From Desulfobacteraceae bacterium (GTDB taxonomy: Bacteria; Desulfobacterota; Desulfobacteria; Desulfobacterales; Desulfobacteraceae): a stretch of DNA of 64,000 nucleotides. The notes beneath the pieces were generated by a model. The model searched no databases. It was not told the origin of the DNA and saw nothing but the letters and a program-made list of their open reading frames with translations. Made by a program: the position numbers and the translations under genes. The DNA is taken from contig JADGFI010000007.1 in NCBI GenBank assembly GCA_016743945.1, forward strand, positions 204,368 through 268,367, in the 5' to 3' direction. Shown in pieces: positions 45,290 to 54,935 of the stretch (position 1 is the stretch's first letter; every line of letters starts with the position of its first letter).

Positions 45290-48098
45290 CATTCATTACG
45301 GTATCCGCAGATTGGTTCTGTTAAATACGGAAAGCTATTCTCTGGGGGATTTTCCCCTTGACAGGCCCTTGTCTATTTCAGCCACAAACAATGTGGGAAA
45401 ATCAACCGCCATTAATGCGCTTCAATTTCCTTTTTTGTGCAATAGGCGGGATATGGTTTTTCCAAAAGACGAGAAAGAGACCCTGAAATATTATTTCCCC
45501 TATGACACCTCCTATGTGCTGTCCGAAGTTTTAACGGACAATGGGTTGTATGTGTTGGGTGCTGCCGGTAACGGGCCGCTGTCCGGATACGAATATCAGT
45601 TGTTTGCATTTAAAAAGCAATTGGATCTCGCCGATTTTTTAGTCGCTGAGCCGGGTGAAGAGGGTAAAAAATCCATAAGAACCTTGAAAGAACTGGAGCG
45701 GCACCTGGGGCACACCGATGTCTGGGTGAAACGGCTCAAGCCCAAACAGATGCAGGATGCCCTGATCGGCAAGGAGATAACCCTCCAGGGAAATGAAAAG
45801 TTTTCCATTGGCCTTTTCCGGCTCAAAAGTCTTACGGATAAAAATTACCGGTTGTTCATGAATGTTTTTAAAAACCTTCTCCACATGAATGACTTTAGCA
45901 TGGAAGAGGTCAAAATGTTTTTGATCAATGCCCTTTTGCCAAGTTGGGATACGGTTTCCGGTGATTTCATGACCGAGTATAGAGAGTATAACCAGTCCTT
46001 TGAGCGAGACAGAAATAAAATTAAAACCGCTGAAAACATTTCAAAAGAGGTGGCAAGGCTTGGTCGTTTGAAAGCGACACATGACAGCCTCGGCCAATTT
46101 TTAACGTCGGCCTATAAAATTATTGAGAATCGGTATCAAACAGAGCGGGATCTTAAACGAGCTGCTATCGGGAAATTAAAAACGGAATTTGATGAAATTG
46201 AAACCTCGCTCACTAACATTGAACGAGCGCTTGAGATTTTTGCCGATCAATCCAAGCGGCGCTATAAACGAAAGGAAGACTTGAAAGACAAACTTAAGGG
46301 ATTGGAAAAAAAAGACCTGCACTTTCGGCTTTCTCCTTGCCTGGAAACCCGGCAGGAACAATTGGTTTTTCTTGAAAAACAAAGGGACACAATAACCGGT
46401 GAGCTGGCAAAATCGTCTGTTGATCCGCCCAAACGAATAGAGCAAAAAATTAATATATGTGAAAATCAGATCACAAAATTGACGTCACAATTAACGCATA
46501 TCACATCCAATCTTCTTTTTGTGATCAAGGACAGCTTTGATGAATCAGACATTCAAATCTTAATGAAACTGATCAACGAGCAAATTTTCACCTCGTTTAC
46601 AGTGGATGAGGGAGATTTGAATATCCATAATCGCGAGGGTCTCGTCCAGCGATTAAAACAGCTTTTAACCCTTTGTGAAAATGGATTTTACAATGACGGG
46701 AACATCCTCATTAATCTTGCCAAACTGGATACGGTTTGCCTGGACGACTATATCAATCATGGACAAATCCAGAACAATCTGGAAAATGCGGTTCAAGATT
46801 TAAAAGAACTCCAGGGCAATTTGGATATTGCCCTCAATTTTCAAAAAAAAGAACAAGAAAAAGAGGCGATTGAAAAAAAGCTCAGGCAACAGGCCCGTGA
46901 TTTAATCGACTATGAATGCTTTTTGGAAGAGATCAAAAAGAGACCTGAGATTGAACGACAATTTGCGGCGGCAATCGATTCATTCGATGAGGTTGAAAAG
47001 AGATTAAACAAGAAAACTGCTAAAAAATTTGAGCTGGGACAAAGAAAAATCGGGGATGGACAAAAAATCAAAGAGAAAGAAACGGCTTTGTTTAATATGG
47101 AGAAGGAATTTGGACGAGTTGCCGTTCTTAAAGACTTTGAAGGAGATACCCTTTTTCATGAGGCCGGTAATCCCCATTATGGAAGTCAAAGTGATGAAAC
47201 CCTTCAAATTGAGATCGAAACGTTAATCCATGAATATGTGGAAAAGCAGGATGTTTTTCAAGATACTAAAAAACAGATAGAACAAAGCTTTTCGGTTATT
47301 GAGGCCCGGGGCGGAAGCAGGTTTGCAAGAGGCCATGATATTTCAGCACAGATTTTATCATTGCAGGAGCAGACAGACAAAGAAAGCATCAAAAATTACA
47401 AACAGGTTCTTAAAAAGACCCAGGAAGCCAGGAGTCAGGAGCTGGGGGCCATGCTCAAAAATCTGGCAAAGCAGCTGGACCTGTTTAAGCATGAGGTCGC
47501 CCGGTTTAACACTGAAATGAACAAGCATAAGATTTCCAATATCCAAACCATCAAATTCATTGTGGATGAAGATAATAATATCCTTAGTACCATTAAAAAG
47601 CTGATCAATGAAGACACTATTTTCGGGGGGAGCCAACACATTGATCGAACGGTGGAAAATTTGAACCACATCATTACTCAAAAAGGGGTATCCATATCTC
47701 TTCCCACCCTCTTTAACCTGGGGGTCTTTTTAAAACTGGAAAACGGAAAAGAGATTGAAAGCTTTGGCAAGGGAAGTATCGAGTCCACCGGCACAGACCT
47801 TACCATAAAGGTGGTTTTAAATGTCATGCTCCTGGGTCGCATTCTCCATGTGAAACAAAATCATCTGCTCAATTTGCCGGCCTATATTGATGAGGCCGGA
47901 CAAATAGATCCCGTCAATCAGCAAACATTAATTGACCAGTGCGCCAAGGCGGGGTTTATCCCGGTTTTCGCTTCGGTTGAAGCCCAGTCAACCGCAGACT
48001 ATTGGATCGGCCTCAAAGAGGTGGATGGTAAAATTTGTGTTACCCAGGATGACTGGTTTCGCCTTACACCAAAACCCTCTGGGTCCCTGGAAAATTGA
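45279..48098 (+). CDS. jetC: Wadjet protein JetC (SMC/MukB-like ATPase)
   Basis: 939 residues. Walker A-like ATNNVGKST (35-43), where the usual Gly is replaced but GKS/T kept; two long coiled-coil arms about 240-430 and 560-790; late GKGSIESTGTDLTIK resembles the ABC signature region; Walker B with D871-E872 (YIDEAGQI). JetC is the DNA loop-extruding motor that detects small circular plasmids. Shorter arms than type I JetC. The stop overlaps the start of jetD (TTGA). Confidence 0.9.
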   Translation: MTPNIHYGIRRLVLLNTESYSLGDFPLDRPLSISATNNVGKSTAINALQFPFLCNRRDMVFPKDEKETLKYYFPYDTSYVLSEVLTDNGLYVLGAAGNGPLSGYEYQLFAFKKQLDLADFLVAEPGEEGKKSIRTLKELERHLGHTDVWVKRLKPKQMQDALIGKEITLQGNEKFSIGLFRLKSLTDKNYRLFMNVFKNLLHMNDFSMEEVKMFLINALLPSWDTVSGDFMTEYREYNQSFERDRNKIKTAENISKEVARLGRLKATHDSLGQFLTSAYKIIENRYQTERDLKRAAIGKLKTEFDEIETSLTNIERALEIFADQSKRRYKRKEDLKDKLKGLEKKDLHFRLSPCLETRQEQLVFLEKQRDTITGELAKSSVDPPKRIEQKINICENQITKLTSQLTHITSNLLFVIKDSFDESDIQILMKLINEQIFTSFTVDEGDLNIHNREGLVQRLKQLLTLCENGFYNDGNILINLAKLDTVCLDDYINHGQIQNNLENAVQDLKELQGNLDIALNFQKKEQEKEAIEKKLRQQARDLIDYECFLEEIKKRPEIERQFAAAIDSFDEVEKRLNKKTAKKFELGQRKIGDGQKIKEKETALFNMEKEFGRVAVLKDFEGDTLFHEAGNPHYGSQSDETLQIEIETLIHEYVEKQDVFQDTKKQIEQSFSVIEARGGSRFARGHDISAQILSLQEQTDKESIKNYKQVLKKTQEARSQELGAMLKNLAKQLDLFKHEVARFNTEMNKHKISNIQTIKFIVDEDNNILSTIKKLINEDTIFGGSQHIDRTVENLNHIITQKGVSISLPTLFNLGVFLKLENGKEIESFGKGSIESTGTDLTIKVVLNVMLLGRILHVKQNHLLNLPAYIDEAGQIDPVNQQTLIDQCAKAGFIPVFASVEAQSTADYWIGLKEVDGKICVTQDDWFRLTPKPSGSLEN

Positions 48099-48925
48099 AA
48101 AATGCAACCCGAAATATTTTGTTCAAACTTATTGAGGCCGGGCGGATCAGCGGTTCCAATGTTCCAAAATCCTGCCTGTCTGACATCCTGAACTTGAAAA
48201 ACCTGGGGTTTGTCAACTGGGAGAAATCCGGGAGGGGAGGGGTTTACACGGTTGAAGACCGGGAGGCGATCATTACCCTGTTGAAAAACACGGGATATCA
48301 CGGATCAACACAGGCGCTTACACCAAAAGCAAAAGCTGTGGCTTTTCACCAAGATGCCCATAAAGGCAGGGATGACACGCTTCTTCTCATGCTTTCAGCC
48401 ACACAAGAGGTATTTTGGACCAATAACGGGGCAGCGGTTAACCTTTTCAAGATCGTTCAGAACTGCGGCATTGCCTCTCTTCTGATAAAACCCTGTGACA
48501 ACTGGCAGACAAAAAACCCCATTGCCCTTGTGGAGAATATAGATTTGCTTGTGTATGCGGATCAATATTTCAAACATATTGCCTTTGACGGCAGTGTTCT
48601 TTACTATGGCGGCTGGGTATCAAAAAAAACCATTGCCTGGTTGAAAACGCTGAACGCTACCCCTGTAACGATTTTCCCGGACTATGACCCGGTGGGGTTA
48701 AATAATTACCTTCTCCTGAAGAAGGAGTTGCCGGATCTTGAAATTTATATCCCAAAAAATCTGCCGGACCTGCTGGTTCGATACGGAGATCCTAAAAGAA
48801 TGGAATCATCAACAAACAGAAAGCTCATTGAGCAAACAAGGGATGAAAAGGCCTTGTTTCTTTATTCATTGCTTTTGAAACATGGAGCTGGCCTTCACCA
48901 GGAAGGCTTGATGCTAGGCGATTGA
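48095..48925 (+). CDS. jetD: Wadjet protein JetD (TOPRIM nuclease)
   Basis: 276 residues, starting with TTG at 48095 in the four-base overlap with jetC. An N-terminal winged-helix-like part (about 1-75) precedes a TOPRIM domain with Glu in PIALVENIDLL and D-x-D in IFPDYDPVG. JetD belongs to the topoisomerase VI A-like family and cuts the extruded plasmid loop. Active-site residues are present. End of the jet operon. Confidence 0.88.
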   Translation: MKNATRNILFKLIEAGRISGSNVPKSCLSDILNLKNLGFVNWEKSGRGGVYTVEDREAIITLLKNTGYHGSTQALTPKAKAVAFHQDAHKGRDDTLLLMLSATQEVFWTNNGAAVNLFKIVQNCGIASLLIKPCDNWQTKNPIALVENIDLLVYADQYFKHIAFDGSVLYYGGWVSKKTIAWLKTLNATPVTIFPDYDPVGLNNYLLLKKELPDLEIYIPKNLPDLLVRYGDPKRMESSTNRKLIEQTRDEKALFLYSLLLKHGAGLHQEGLMLGD

Positions 48926-48967
48926 AATTGCGGGATTAAAATTCACTGGAGGGGGAGGTATTAACAC

Positions 48968-50242
48968 ATGGCACATCACGCCGCTAAATCTGATTATTCC
49001 GATCTGACAGACCGCTTGAATCGCTTTCCCCAGGGCGCGCCGCCCTCCAAGTTACTGAACAAAATTCTGGCCATGCTTTTTTCGGAACAAGAAGCCGGTC
49101 TGGTTTCCCTTCTTCCCATCCAGCCGTTTACTGCCGCCCAGGCTGCCCAAATCTGGAAAATGGGTCTTACCGAGGCCCGCAAAATTCTGGACCGGCTGTC
49201 ATCCCGGGCAATCCTTGTGGACATCGATCAAAACGGCACCACCCAATATGTTCTGCCCCCGCCCATGGCCGGGTTCTTTGAGTTCTCCATGATGCGCGTT
49301 CGCGAGGATATCGATCAAAAATGTTTGAGTGAGCTTTTTTATGAGTATCTCAACGTGGAAGAGGATTTTATCAAAGATCTGTTTTGCCTGGGGGATACAA
49401 AGCTTGGCCGGACCTTTGTCCATGAACCGGTGCTTAGCAATGAAAATGCGAGTCATGTGATGGACTACGAGCGGGCCTCTGAAGTTATAAAAACCGCCGA
49501 GCACATGGGGATCAGCACCTGCTACTGTCGCCACAAAATGTTTCATGTGGGCCGTGCCTGCGACAACCCCATGGACATCTGCATGACCTTTAACACCTCG
49601 GCCCGGTCCCTGATAAAATACGACCATGCACGAAGGGTGGATGCCGTGGAGGGGATGGACCTTCTGGATCAGGCCTATGAATCAAACCTGGTCCAGTTCG
49701 GGGAAAATGTTCGGCAGCGGGTAAATTTTATCTGCAATTGCTGCGCCTGCTGCTGCGAGGCCATGATTGCCGCGCGCAGGTTTGCCGTTTATAACCCGGT
49801 GCACACCTCAAATTTTATCCCAAAAATAAAGAGTACGGATTGCATGGGCTGCGGTAAATGTGTGACCGTCTGTCCGGTGGAGGCCATGACCCTGGTGTCG
49901 GCCCATGATCCTAAAAAACCCAAACGAAAAATCGCCCGGTTGAACAAGGAGATCTGTCTTGGGTGCGGGTTGTGTGTCCGGGCATGTACCGAAGGCAGCC
50001 TGACGCTGGTTCCCCTGGACCAGCGGGTGATTACTCCCTTGAACAGCGCCCACCGTTCCGTTGTCATGGCCATTGAACGGGGGACCTTCCAGCACCTGAT
50101 TTTTGACAACCGGGTGTTGTTCAGCCACAGGGCCCTGTCTGCGGTTCTGGGGGTGATTTTAAAGCTTCCCCCGGTCAAACAGATTCTGGCCAGTCGCCAG
50201 GTGAAATCCCGGTATCTGGAAACCCTCATCGCAAAAATGTAG
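48968..50242 (+). CDS. 4Fe-4S ferredoxin-type protein with N-terminal winged-helix-like part
   Basis: 424 residues. The N-terminal part (about 20-110) resembles a winged helix (AAQAAQIWKMGLTEARKILDRLSSRAIL). A middle region has unusual cysteine groups: STCYCRHKM, then a run CNCCACCCEAM. Two classic ferredoxin clusters follow (CMGCGKCVTVCP and CLGCGLCVRACT). It could sense or transfer electrons in the cytoplasm; no partner enzyme is adjacent. GGAGGGGGAGG precedes ATG 48968 with good spacing. Confidence 0.8.
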   Translation: MAHHAAKSDYSDLTDRLNRFPQGAPPSKLLNKILAMLFSEQEAGLVSLLPIQPFTAAQAAQIWKMGLTEARKILDRLSSRAILVDIDQNGTTQYVLPPPMAGFFEFSMMRVREDIDQKCLSELFYEYLNVEEDFIKDLFCLGDTKLGRTFVHEPVLSNENASHVMDYERASEVIKTAEHMGISTCYCRHKMFHVGRACDNPMDICMTFNTSARSLIKYDHARRVDAVEGMDLLDQAYESNLVQFGENVRQRVNFICNCCACCCEAMIAARRFAVYNPVHTSNFIPKIKSTDCMGCGKCVTVCPVEAMTLVSAHDPKKPKRKIARLNKEICLGCGLCVRACTEGSLTLVPLDQRVITPLNSAHRSVVMAIERGTFQHLIFDNRVLFSHRALSAVLGVILKLPPVKQILASRQVKSRYLETLIAKM

Positions 50243-50359
50243 TCTTTTGATGGGGTCGCCGGGTATTCCAAAGAGAGATTCTTCGTTGATTTTGAAGGCC
50301 TGGCACTGTAATATACAACCTGAAATGATTTTCCATACTTAAAGGCGGAGCAATAGCGG

Positions 50360-51304
50360 TTGAAAATTAAGAAACAAGGGGTTGAAAAAATAAAAAAACC
50401 ATCGTCCACGGGTTCCGGGCCGGAGGAAAAGGGCGTGATTGTGTCCCACCATGGGATTGCCGTGGATATTTTGTTTGAATCCGGGGAACGGCGGATGGTC
50501 AAGGTGAAACGGCGGGAAGGCCATGTGGTGGGTGACAACGTGGTGGTCAAGGACCATCGCCTTGCGCGGCTGCCGCGCAGAACCGAGCTTTGCCGAAGGG
50601 ATTCACGGGGCAGTGTGAGGATTGTGGGGGCCAACCTGGATGTTCTGGGGGTGGTGGTATCCCCCATGCCCCTGCCCACCCCCGGGTATATTGACCAGGC
50701 CATTGTTGCCGCAAGGCAGGCCGGGTTGACACCGGTGCTGGTGATCAACAAGGGGGATCTGGAAGGGGCCTGGATCTTTGCTGACAAGATCATGGCCACC
50801 TACAAGGAAATTGTGGAAGTTTTTGTGGTGAGCGCGATAACAAGAGAGGGGTTAGAAGCCCTGGAACACTACCTGGGGCAGGGGCGCAGTTTTTTTGTGG
50901 GCATCACCGGGGTGGGAAAAAGCAGTTTGCTCAATGCCATTTGCCCGGCACTGGATCTTCGGGTGGGAGAACTATTTACCACGGGCAACCGGGGGTGCAA
51001 CACCACCACGGTGTCCACCCTTCATTCTCTGCCCGGCGGAGGGGAGCTGGTGGATACTCCGGGGTTTAACGAGTTCGGGCTGGTGGATATTTCCACCGAG
51101 GACCTGGCGGGATATTTCCCCGGGTTTGAAGAGGCCATGGAAGAGCGCTGCCATTTCGGGGATTGCCGCCACCGCACAGAACCCGGGTGCGCTGTCTCTG
51201 CCCTGGTTGAAAGCGGAAATATTGCCCGGGAACGCTATGACACCTATCTTACGATTTTTGACCAGATCCAGGCCGGTGATGCCCGTTTTAAAACAAGGCG
51301 TTAG
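50360..51304 (+). CDS. rsgA: Ribosome-associated GTPase RsgA
   Basis: 314 residues. OB-fold N-terminus (GVIVSHHGIAVDILFESGE), a circularly permuted G-domain in the order G4 (VINKGD), G1 (GVTGVGKSS-like GITGVGKSSLLN) and G3 (VDTPGF), then the C-terminal zinc site with CHFGDCRHRTEPGC. RsgA assists late 30S maturation. The start is a TTG at 50360 with GGCGGAG upstream. An ATG-initiated start is not available in the right position. Confidence 0.92.
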   Translation: MKIKKQGVEKIKKPSSTGSGPEEKGVIVSHHGIAVDILFESGERRMVKVKRREGHVVGDNVVVKDHRLARLPRRTELCRRDSRGSVRIVGANLDVLGVVVSPMPLPTPGYIDQAIVAARQAGLTPVLVINKGDLEGAWIFADKIMATYKEIVEVFVVSAITREGLEALEHYLGQGRSFFVGITGVGKSSLLNAICPALDLRVGELFTTGNRGCNTTTVSTLHSLPGGGELVDTPGFNEFGLVDISTEDLAGYFPGFEEAMEERCHFGDCRHRTEPGCAVSALVESGNIARERYDTYLTIFDQIQAGDARFKTRR

Positions 51305-51315
51305 GAGGAATTAAC

Positions 51316-51873
51316 CTAGCGGCGTTCCGGTGATGCCGCAGATTTTTGTAATGGCACACAAGACACCTCACATTCCCCTTTTTTCCCGGAAATGTAGGCA
51401 ATATTGTCTGAAATGGTGATGGAAAAATCCATGGTCCGCTCCACAAGAGTTGCCAGTTCCTGTATGTTTTTCCAGTCAAACTTAAAAACACAGACCTTCA
51501 AGTCCATGAACTTTGACCCTTCCTTTGCCCACCAGCTGTCAGACTTTAAGTTAAAGGAATACACCTTGACAACAGGGGAAAGCCGGGTTGCTTTTTTGAT
51601 TCTGTCAAATGCCGGTTCTCCTATGTCAATCCACAAGGTGAGCCGATCGTCCAAAGTTTTCGCCCAGATATCGGGCTCTTCCACGGCGGAAAGGCCTTTT
51701 GTGAACGCCAGATTTTCCCTGGCATTCATGCAAAAAGCCAGGACCCTTGCCATCATTCGCTCACGTGTTTCAGAAGGGTGCTGGGCAATGGTTAGATCGA
51801 AATTGTCATAATGATTTTGATCGATATTTGACAATGAAATTTTTATTTTGTAAATGGTTGGTTTTAATGCCAC
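51316..51873 (-). CDS. yaeQ: YaeQ family protein
   Basis: 185 residues from GTG 51873, which gives VALKPTIYKIKI against the family's usual MALK start; the longer frame from 51924 lacks that logic. Motifs include LTIAQHPSETRERMMARVLAFCMNA, EPDIWAKTLDD and LWIDIGEPAFDRIKKA. YaeQ has a restriction-endonuclease-like fold with no known activity. It is convergent with rsgA (11 bases). Confidence 0.9.
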   Translation of the reverse strand: MALKPTIYKIKISLSNIDQNHYDNFDLTIAQHPSETRERMMARVLAFCMNARENLAFTKGLSAVEEPDIWAKTLDDRLTLWIDIGEPAFDRIKKATRLSPVVKVYSFNLKSDSWWAKEGSKFMDLKVCVFKFDWKNIQELATLVERTMDFSITISDNIAYISGKKGECEVSCVPLQKSAASPERR

Positions 51874-51984
51874 GCATACACCCCTATTGTAAAGATAAAA
51901 AAAGCCAAGTGAATCGGAAAACAAGGGACGAATAAACCAATCAAGGCGATCCTGTCAACTCATTTGATGAAAATTAGTTTATAA

Positions 51985-52440
51985 TCAGGCAGCAATATCG
52001 GGGAAAATGGGGATGGCGGTCACCGGGACAGGAGAGTTTTTCATTACTTTCTCACACACGCTTCCAAACTGGAAGTGTCCTTTTTCTCCACGGGTGGCCA
52101 TTACAACCTGATCTATTTTTTGAGCTTTAATAAAGGTTAAGATTTCCTGGGCCGGGTCCCCGATGGCAATGTGTTTTTCATAAAGGGAACCGTTTCCCAT
52201 ATAGTGATCGCAAATCTGGTCCAGCCGTTTTCTGGCCGAGTTTTTCGCCTGTTTGATTAATTCATGGATGTGCATTTCACCAGCGTCTCCATACCAGGAC
52301 ATGGGATGGGCAATTTCCTGGATGACATAGAGCACATGAACCTGAGCATCATATAGTTTTGTCAGGGATTGTATGTGGGGAATTGCCTTCTCGGAATTGC
52401 CGGAAAAATCCGTGGGCCAGAGAATTTTTTTTATTTTCAT
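51985..52440 (-). CDS. Universal stress protein (UspA family)
   Basis: 151 residues from ATG 52440, which has GGAGG upstream; the longer frame begins inside that site. It opens with KKILWPTDFSGNSEKAIPHI and ends in GSVCEKVMKNSPVPV (ATP-binding G-x9-GS/T region: MATRGEKGHFQFGSV). Such proteins respond to stress and may bind ATP; a single Usp domain is present. Confidence 0.9.
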   Translation of the reverse strand: MKIKKILWPTDFSGNSEKAIPHIQSLTKLYDAQVHVLYVIQEIAHPMSWYGDAGEMHIHELIKQAKNSARKRLDQICDHYMGNGSLYEKHIAIGDPAQEILTFIKAQKIDQVVMATRGEKGHFQFGSVCEKVMKNSPVPVTAIPIFPDIAA

Positions 52441-52577
52441 GGTACCTGCCTCCAATTTTTTAGGGTTAATTGAAATTATAAGGGGTCATATCAGTTTATA
52501 ATACTCCCTGAGATTTTGGGACAAAAACATTTGTCAACCGGAATGCCTTTTCAACGGTTTTTTGGATAGCCTTGGTT

Positions 52578-53684
52578 CTATCCTGGATCAACTTCATAGA
52601 CCCTTAGGGGTCGATGATATCCTTTAATTTCAATTTGTCCCTGGGCAGTACAGGGGATATCTTGGTTAACCAATGCCCATGTCGAATGACTGATCAAAAT
52701 ATGGCCGGGGTTACACGCACTTTCAAGCCGAGCAGCAATATTGACTTGCATTCCCATGGCTGTGTACTCTTTTCGTTCAGATGATCCGTAGCCGCCTACG
52801 GTTGCCATCCCCGTGTTAATTCCACATCTGATTTGTAAGGTCTCATCAATTCCGATATCAAACCATCTTTTATTTAATTCTTGCATCTTTACCTGCATAT
52901 CAATTGCCATTTTAAGGCATCGAATAGCATGGTTCTTATCATTTGTTTTTTTGGGAGCGCCAAAGAATACGTACAAACCGTCTCCAATTACCTGTGCCAG
53001 TGTGCCTTGGTATTTATTGATAATATTATTCATTTGGGTGAGATATTCATTTAATAAATGGCCCATGTCCTCGGGCTCCAAAGCGTCTGTTATCCGGGTA
53101 AAATTTTTTATATCGGAAAAAAACAGGGTCAATTTTTCTCTGTAATGTCTCCAGATTAAGTCAATCTGTCCATTTGATATGGTTTCGGCTAATTGGGGTG
53201 CCACATATTTGGAGAGCAAGGCATATGCCTTTTCAACCTTGCCCTGTTCTTCCAAAAGTTTTTCCTCGGCAATTTTACGTTCATGGATATCTGTGACAAT
53301 ACCCTGGTGATACCGGGTATCTGTTGCCGTATCCAGGAAGATGGATGTACGGTCTTCCACCCAACGGACTTCTCCGGATTTTGTGATGATACGATAGCAC
53401 TGGGTATAGGTTTCAATGTTCTTTTCCACAAAATCTTTAATTTCCTTTAATGTTCTCCCAGAGTCTTCAGGATATACCAGATCACGGTACATAATGGTGC
53501 CATTGAGAAACTCTTCTGCCTGGTAACCAAAGCGCGATATATTGGGAGAAACATAAACCATCCTGCGCTGCCTGGGATCATCTGCAGCCAGGCGACGAAA
53601 CAGTATGGCAGGGCTGTTGTCGATAATGAGTTCAGCAAGCTGCAGCGCTTGAGCGCCTTTGTTTTTATGCTTTTTTTTAATCAT
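52578..53684 (-). CDS. PAS-domain adenylate/guanylate cyclase
   Basis: 368 residues from ATG 53684 (the longer frame is out of register with the next gene's coupling). An N-terminal PAS unit (about 22-135) ends in the PAC-like YHQGIVTDIHERKIAEEKL. A class III nucleotide cyclase domain follows (about 180-360): LTLFFSDIKNFTRITDAL, LAQVIGDGLYVFFGAP and QVNIAARLESACNPG. The start overlaps the stop of the ABM gene by eight bases, so the two are translationally coupled. Likely makes cAMP or cGMP in response to a PAS signal. Confidence 0.87.
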   Translation of the reverse strand: MIKKKHKNKGAQALQLAELIIDNSPAILFRRLAADDPRQRRMVYVSPNISRFGYQAEEFLNGTIMYRDLVYPEDSGRTLKEIKDFVEKNIETYTQCYRIITKSGEVRWVEDRTSIFLDTATDTRYHQGIVTDIHERKIAEEKLLEEQGKVEKAYALLSKYVAPQLAETISNGQIDLIWRHYREKLTLFFSDIKNFTRITDALEPEDMGHLLNEYLTQMNNIINKYQGTLAQVIGDGLYVFFGAPKKTNDKNHAIRCLKMAIDMQVKMQELNKRWFDIGIDETLQIRCGINTGMATVGGYGSSERKEYTAMGMQVNIAARLESACNPGHILISHSTWALVNQDIPCTAQGQIEIKGYHRPLRVYEVDPG

Positions 53685-53985
53685 AACTAAAAACCTTGTA
53701 CACCGTTGAGGAACCGAGAAGGGCATCGACCCTGCCTTCCAGCTCAGCCCGTTCATTGTTGCGAAGCCACCAGTTCCAGGCTTCAAGGGTTTTCCATGTG
53801 CTGATAACAAGATACTCGTTGGGGTCATCCACATTTCTTAAGGTTTCTCCGGAAATATAGCCCGGCTGGCGATGGGCCATGCCCCGGAGTTCAATGAGCA
53901 TTTCTGACAGGGCCGGCAGCAGGGCGACGTCCATGCCGCTGGTCAGCTTGGGAATTTTTCGGGTCATCAGTGCGCGGATGGTCAT
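53677..53985 (-). CDS. ABM-family (antibiotic biosynthesis monooxygenase-like) protein
   Basis: 102 residues with the dimeric ferredoxin-like fold: MIELRGMAHRQPGYISGETLRNVDDPNEYLVISTW and the aromatic WNWWLRNNERAELEGRVDALLG. Members include haem-degrading and quinol monooxygenases. Functional assignment is not possible; translationally coupled to the cyclase downstream. Confidence 0.75.
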   Translation of the reverse strand: MTIRALMTRKIPKLTSGMDVALLPALSEMLIELRGMAHRQPGYISGETLRNVDDPNEYLVISTWKTLEAWNWWLRNNERAELEGRVDALLGSSTVYKVFSYD

Positions 53986-54016
53986 CTCTTTCTCCTATAC
54001 TATCACACAGGTTATC

Positions 54017-54547
54017 TTACATCGCCAGGTGCTTTAATGTCAATAATACGCCAGCGGCAACGGCAGAACCGATAACACCGGCGACATTGGGACCCATGGC
54101 ATGCATGAGCAAAATGTTCTGGGGATCGGCTTCCATACCGACTTTCTGGCTGACCCGGTCCGCCATGGGAACGGCGGATACGCCTGCCGAGCCGATCAGG
54201 GGGTTGATTTTTGTTTCAAAAATCAGATTCATCTTTGCCATGAGAATCCCCGACGCGGTGCCGATGGAGAAGGCGATGGACCCCAGGAATAAAATTCCCA
54301 CCTGGGCCGCAGCTCCCAGAAGCAGGATCATGGTATTGGCCGTCAATGCACCCCCGGGCATGGGCGAAAGGATCACTTCCGGGGAGATCTTTTGTGCCTC
54401 GGGGGGAAAAAAGTAGTCCTTGAGACATTCCTCCTGGACATGGTTGGCTTCCAGGATCTTGTGGACGTCAATGTCCAGGCAATAGTCGGTCCCTTTGAGG
54501 GCATGCCACATGGAAATCATATCCGGCTGACAGGTGCCGCCGGACAA
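54017..54547 (-). pseudogene. oadA-oadB: Fused remnant of oxaloacetate-type decarboxylase alpha and beta subunits
   Basis: A 176-residue open frame that joins two unrelated genes. The first ~65 residues are an internal piece of an OadA-type carboxyltransferase: [33 protein letters not shown]. The rest is the C-terminal part of the OadB-type beta subunit, starting at [17 protein letters not shown] and ending [20 protein letters not shown], then [21 protein letters not shown]. Deletion of most of oadA and of the beta N-terminus fused them in frame. The Na+-pump beta channel is incomplete, so it should be inactive. Confidence 0.85.
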
Positions 54548-54558
54548 AGGAGAGCGGG

Positions 54559-54789
54559 TCAGGCAATTGCCGCACTGATAATGGCAGTAAGTCTGAGGTT
54601 ATCTTCCGGGGGCTTTGGGTTCCCGGTGGTCGGCGGTCTGCGGGAGGTGATCGCTGATGCCTCTTTTCGCGTGTAGGGTCTCAGCAGTTTTGCGGATAGA
54701 TGGATGATGATCAGCAGGAGGAGGAGGACGAGAAAAGAAAAAACAACCATCATTCCCAGCAGGGTTAATTTTAATCCTTGAATAATCAT
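54559..54789 (-). CDS. oadG: Decarboxylase gamma subunit (OadG-like), remnant of the oad operon
   Basis: 76 residues: one membrane helix ([25 protein letters not shown]) then a cytoplasmic tail ending in [12 protein letters not shown], matching the OadG/MmdD gamma subunit. The gene ends in a TGA at 54559-54561; the OadA fragment begins 12 bases later in another frame. OadG is at the right position to open an oadGAB operon. With alpha and beta collapsed it probably has no working partner here. Confidence 0.8.
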   Translation of the reverse strand: MIIQGLKLTLLGMMVVFSFLVLLLLLIIIHLSAKLLRPYTRKEASAITSRRPPTTGNPKPPEDNLRLTAIISAAIA

Positions 54790-54844
54790 AGGCCTCTTTT
54801 TTTTAGGAAAATAAACCTGTCATAATTCAATAGTATAGGAATTA

Positions 54845-54865
54845 GCATTAGCTAACAGCTAATGC
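54845..54865. repeat. Perfect 9-bp inverted repeat with 3-base loop
   Basis: GCATTAGCT-AAC-AGCTAATGC. It could be a transcription terminator hairpin without a U tract or an operator. Confidence 0.55.
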
Positions 54866-54935
54866 CTAAATGCAAAAAGCCCGCGAGATAGCGCGCTAAG
54901 TCAATTTAATTTTTGTTGATTAGATATCGGACCTG

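Noticed and set aside
49789..50799. Long minus-strand ORF of 336 codons opposite the ferredoxin and RsgA genes
   Set aside because: It lies antisense to two clear genes, is rich in Ser, Arg and Thr with no recognisable motif, and arises from the codon bias of the real genes.
54547..54561. TGA at the end of the OadG-like gene read as selenocysteine
   Set aside because: The OadA piece that follows is in a different frame, the in-frame continuation has no family match, and gamma subunits normally end near here.
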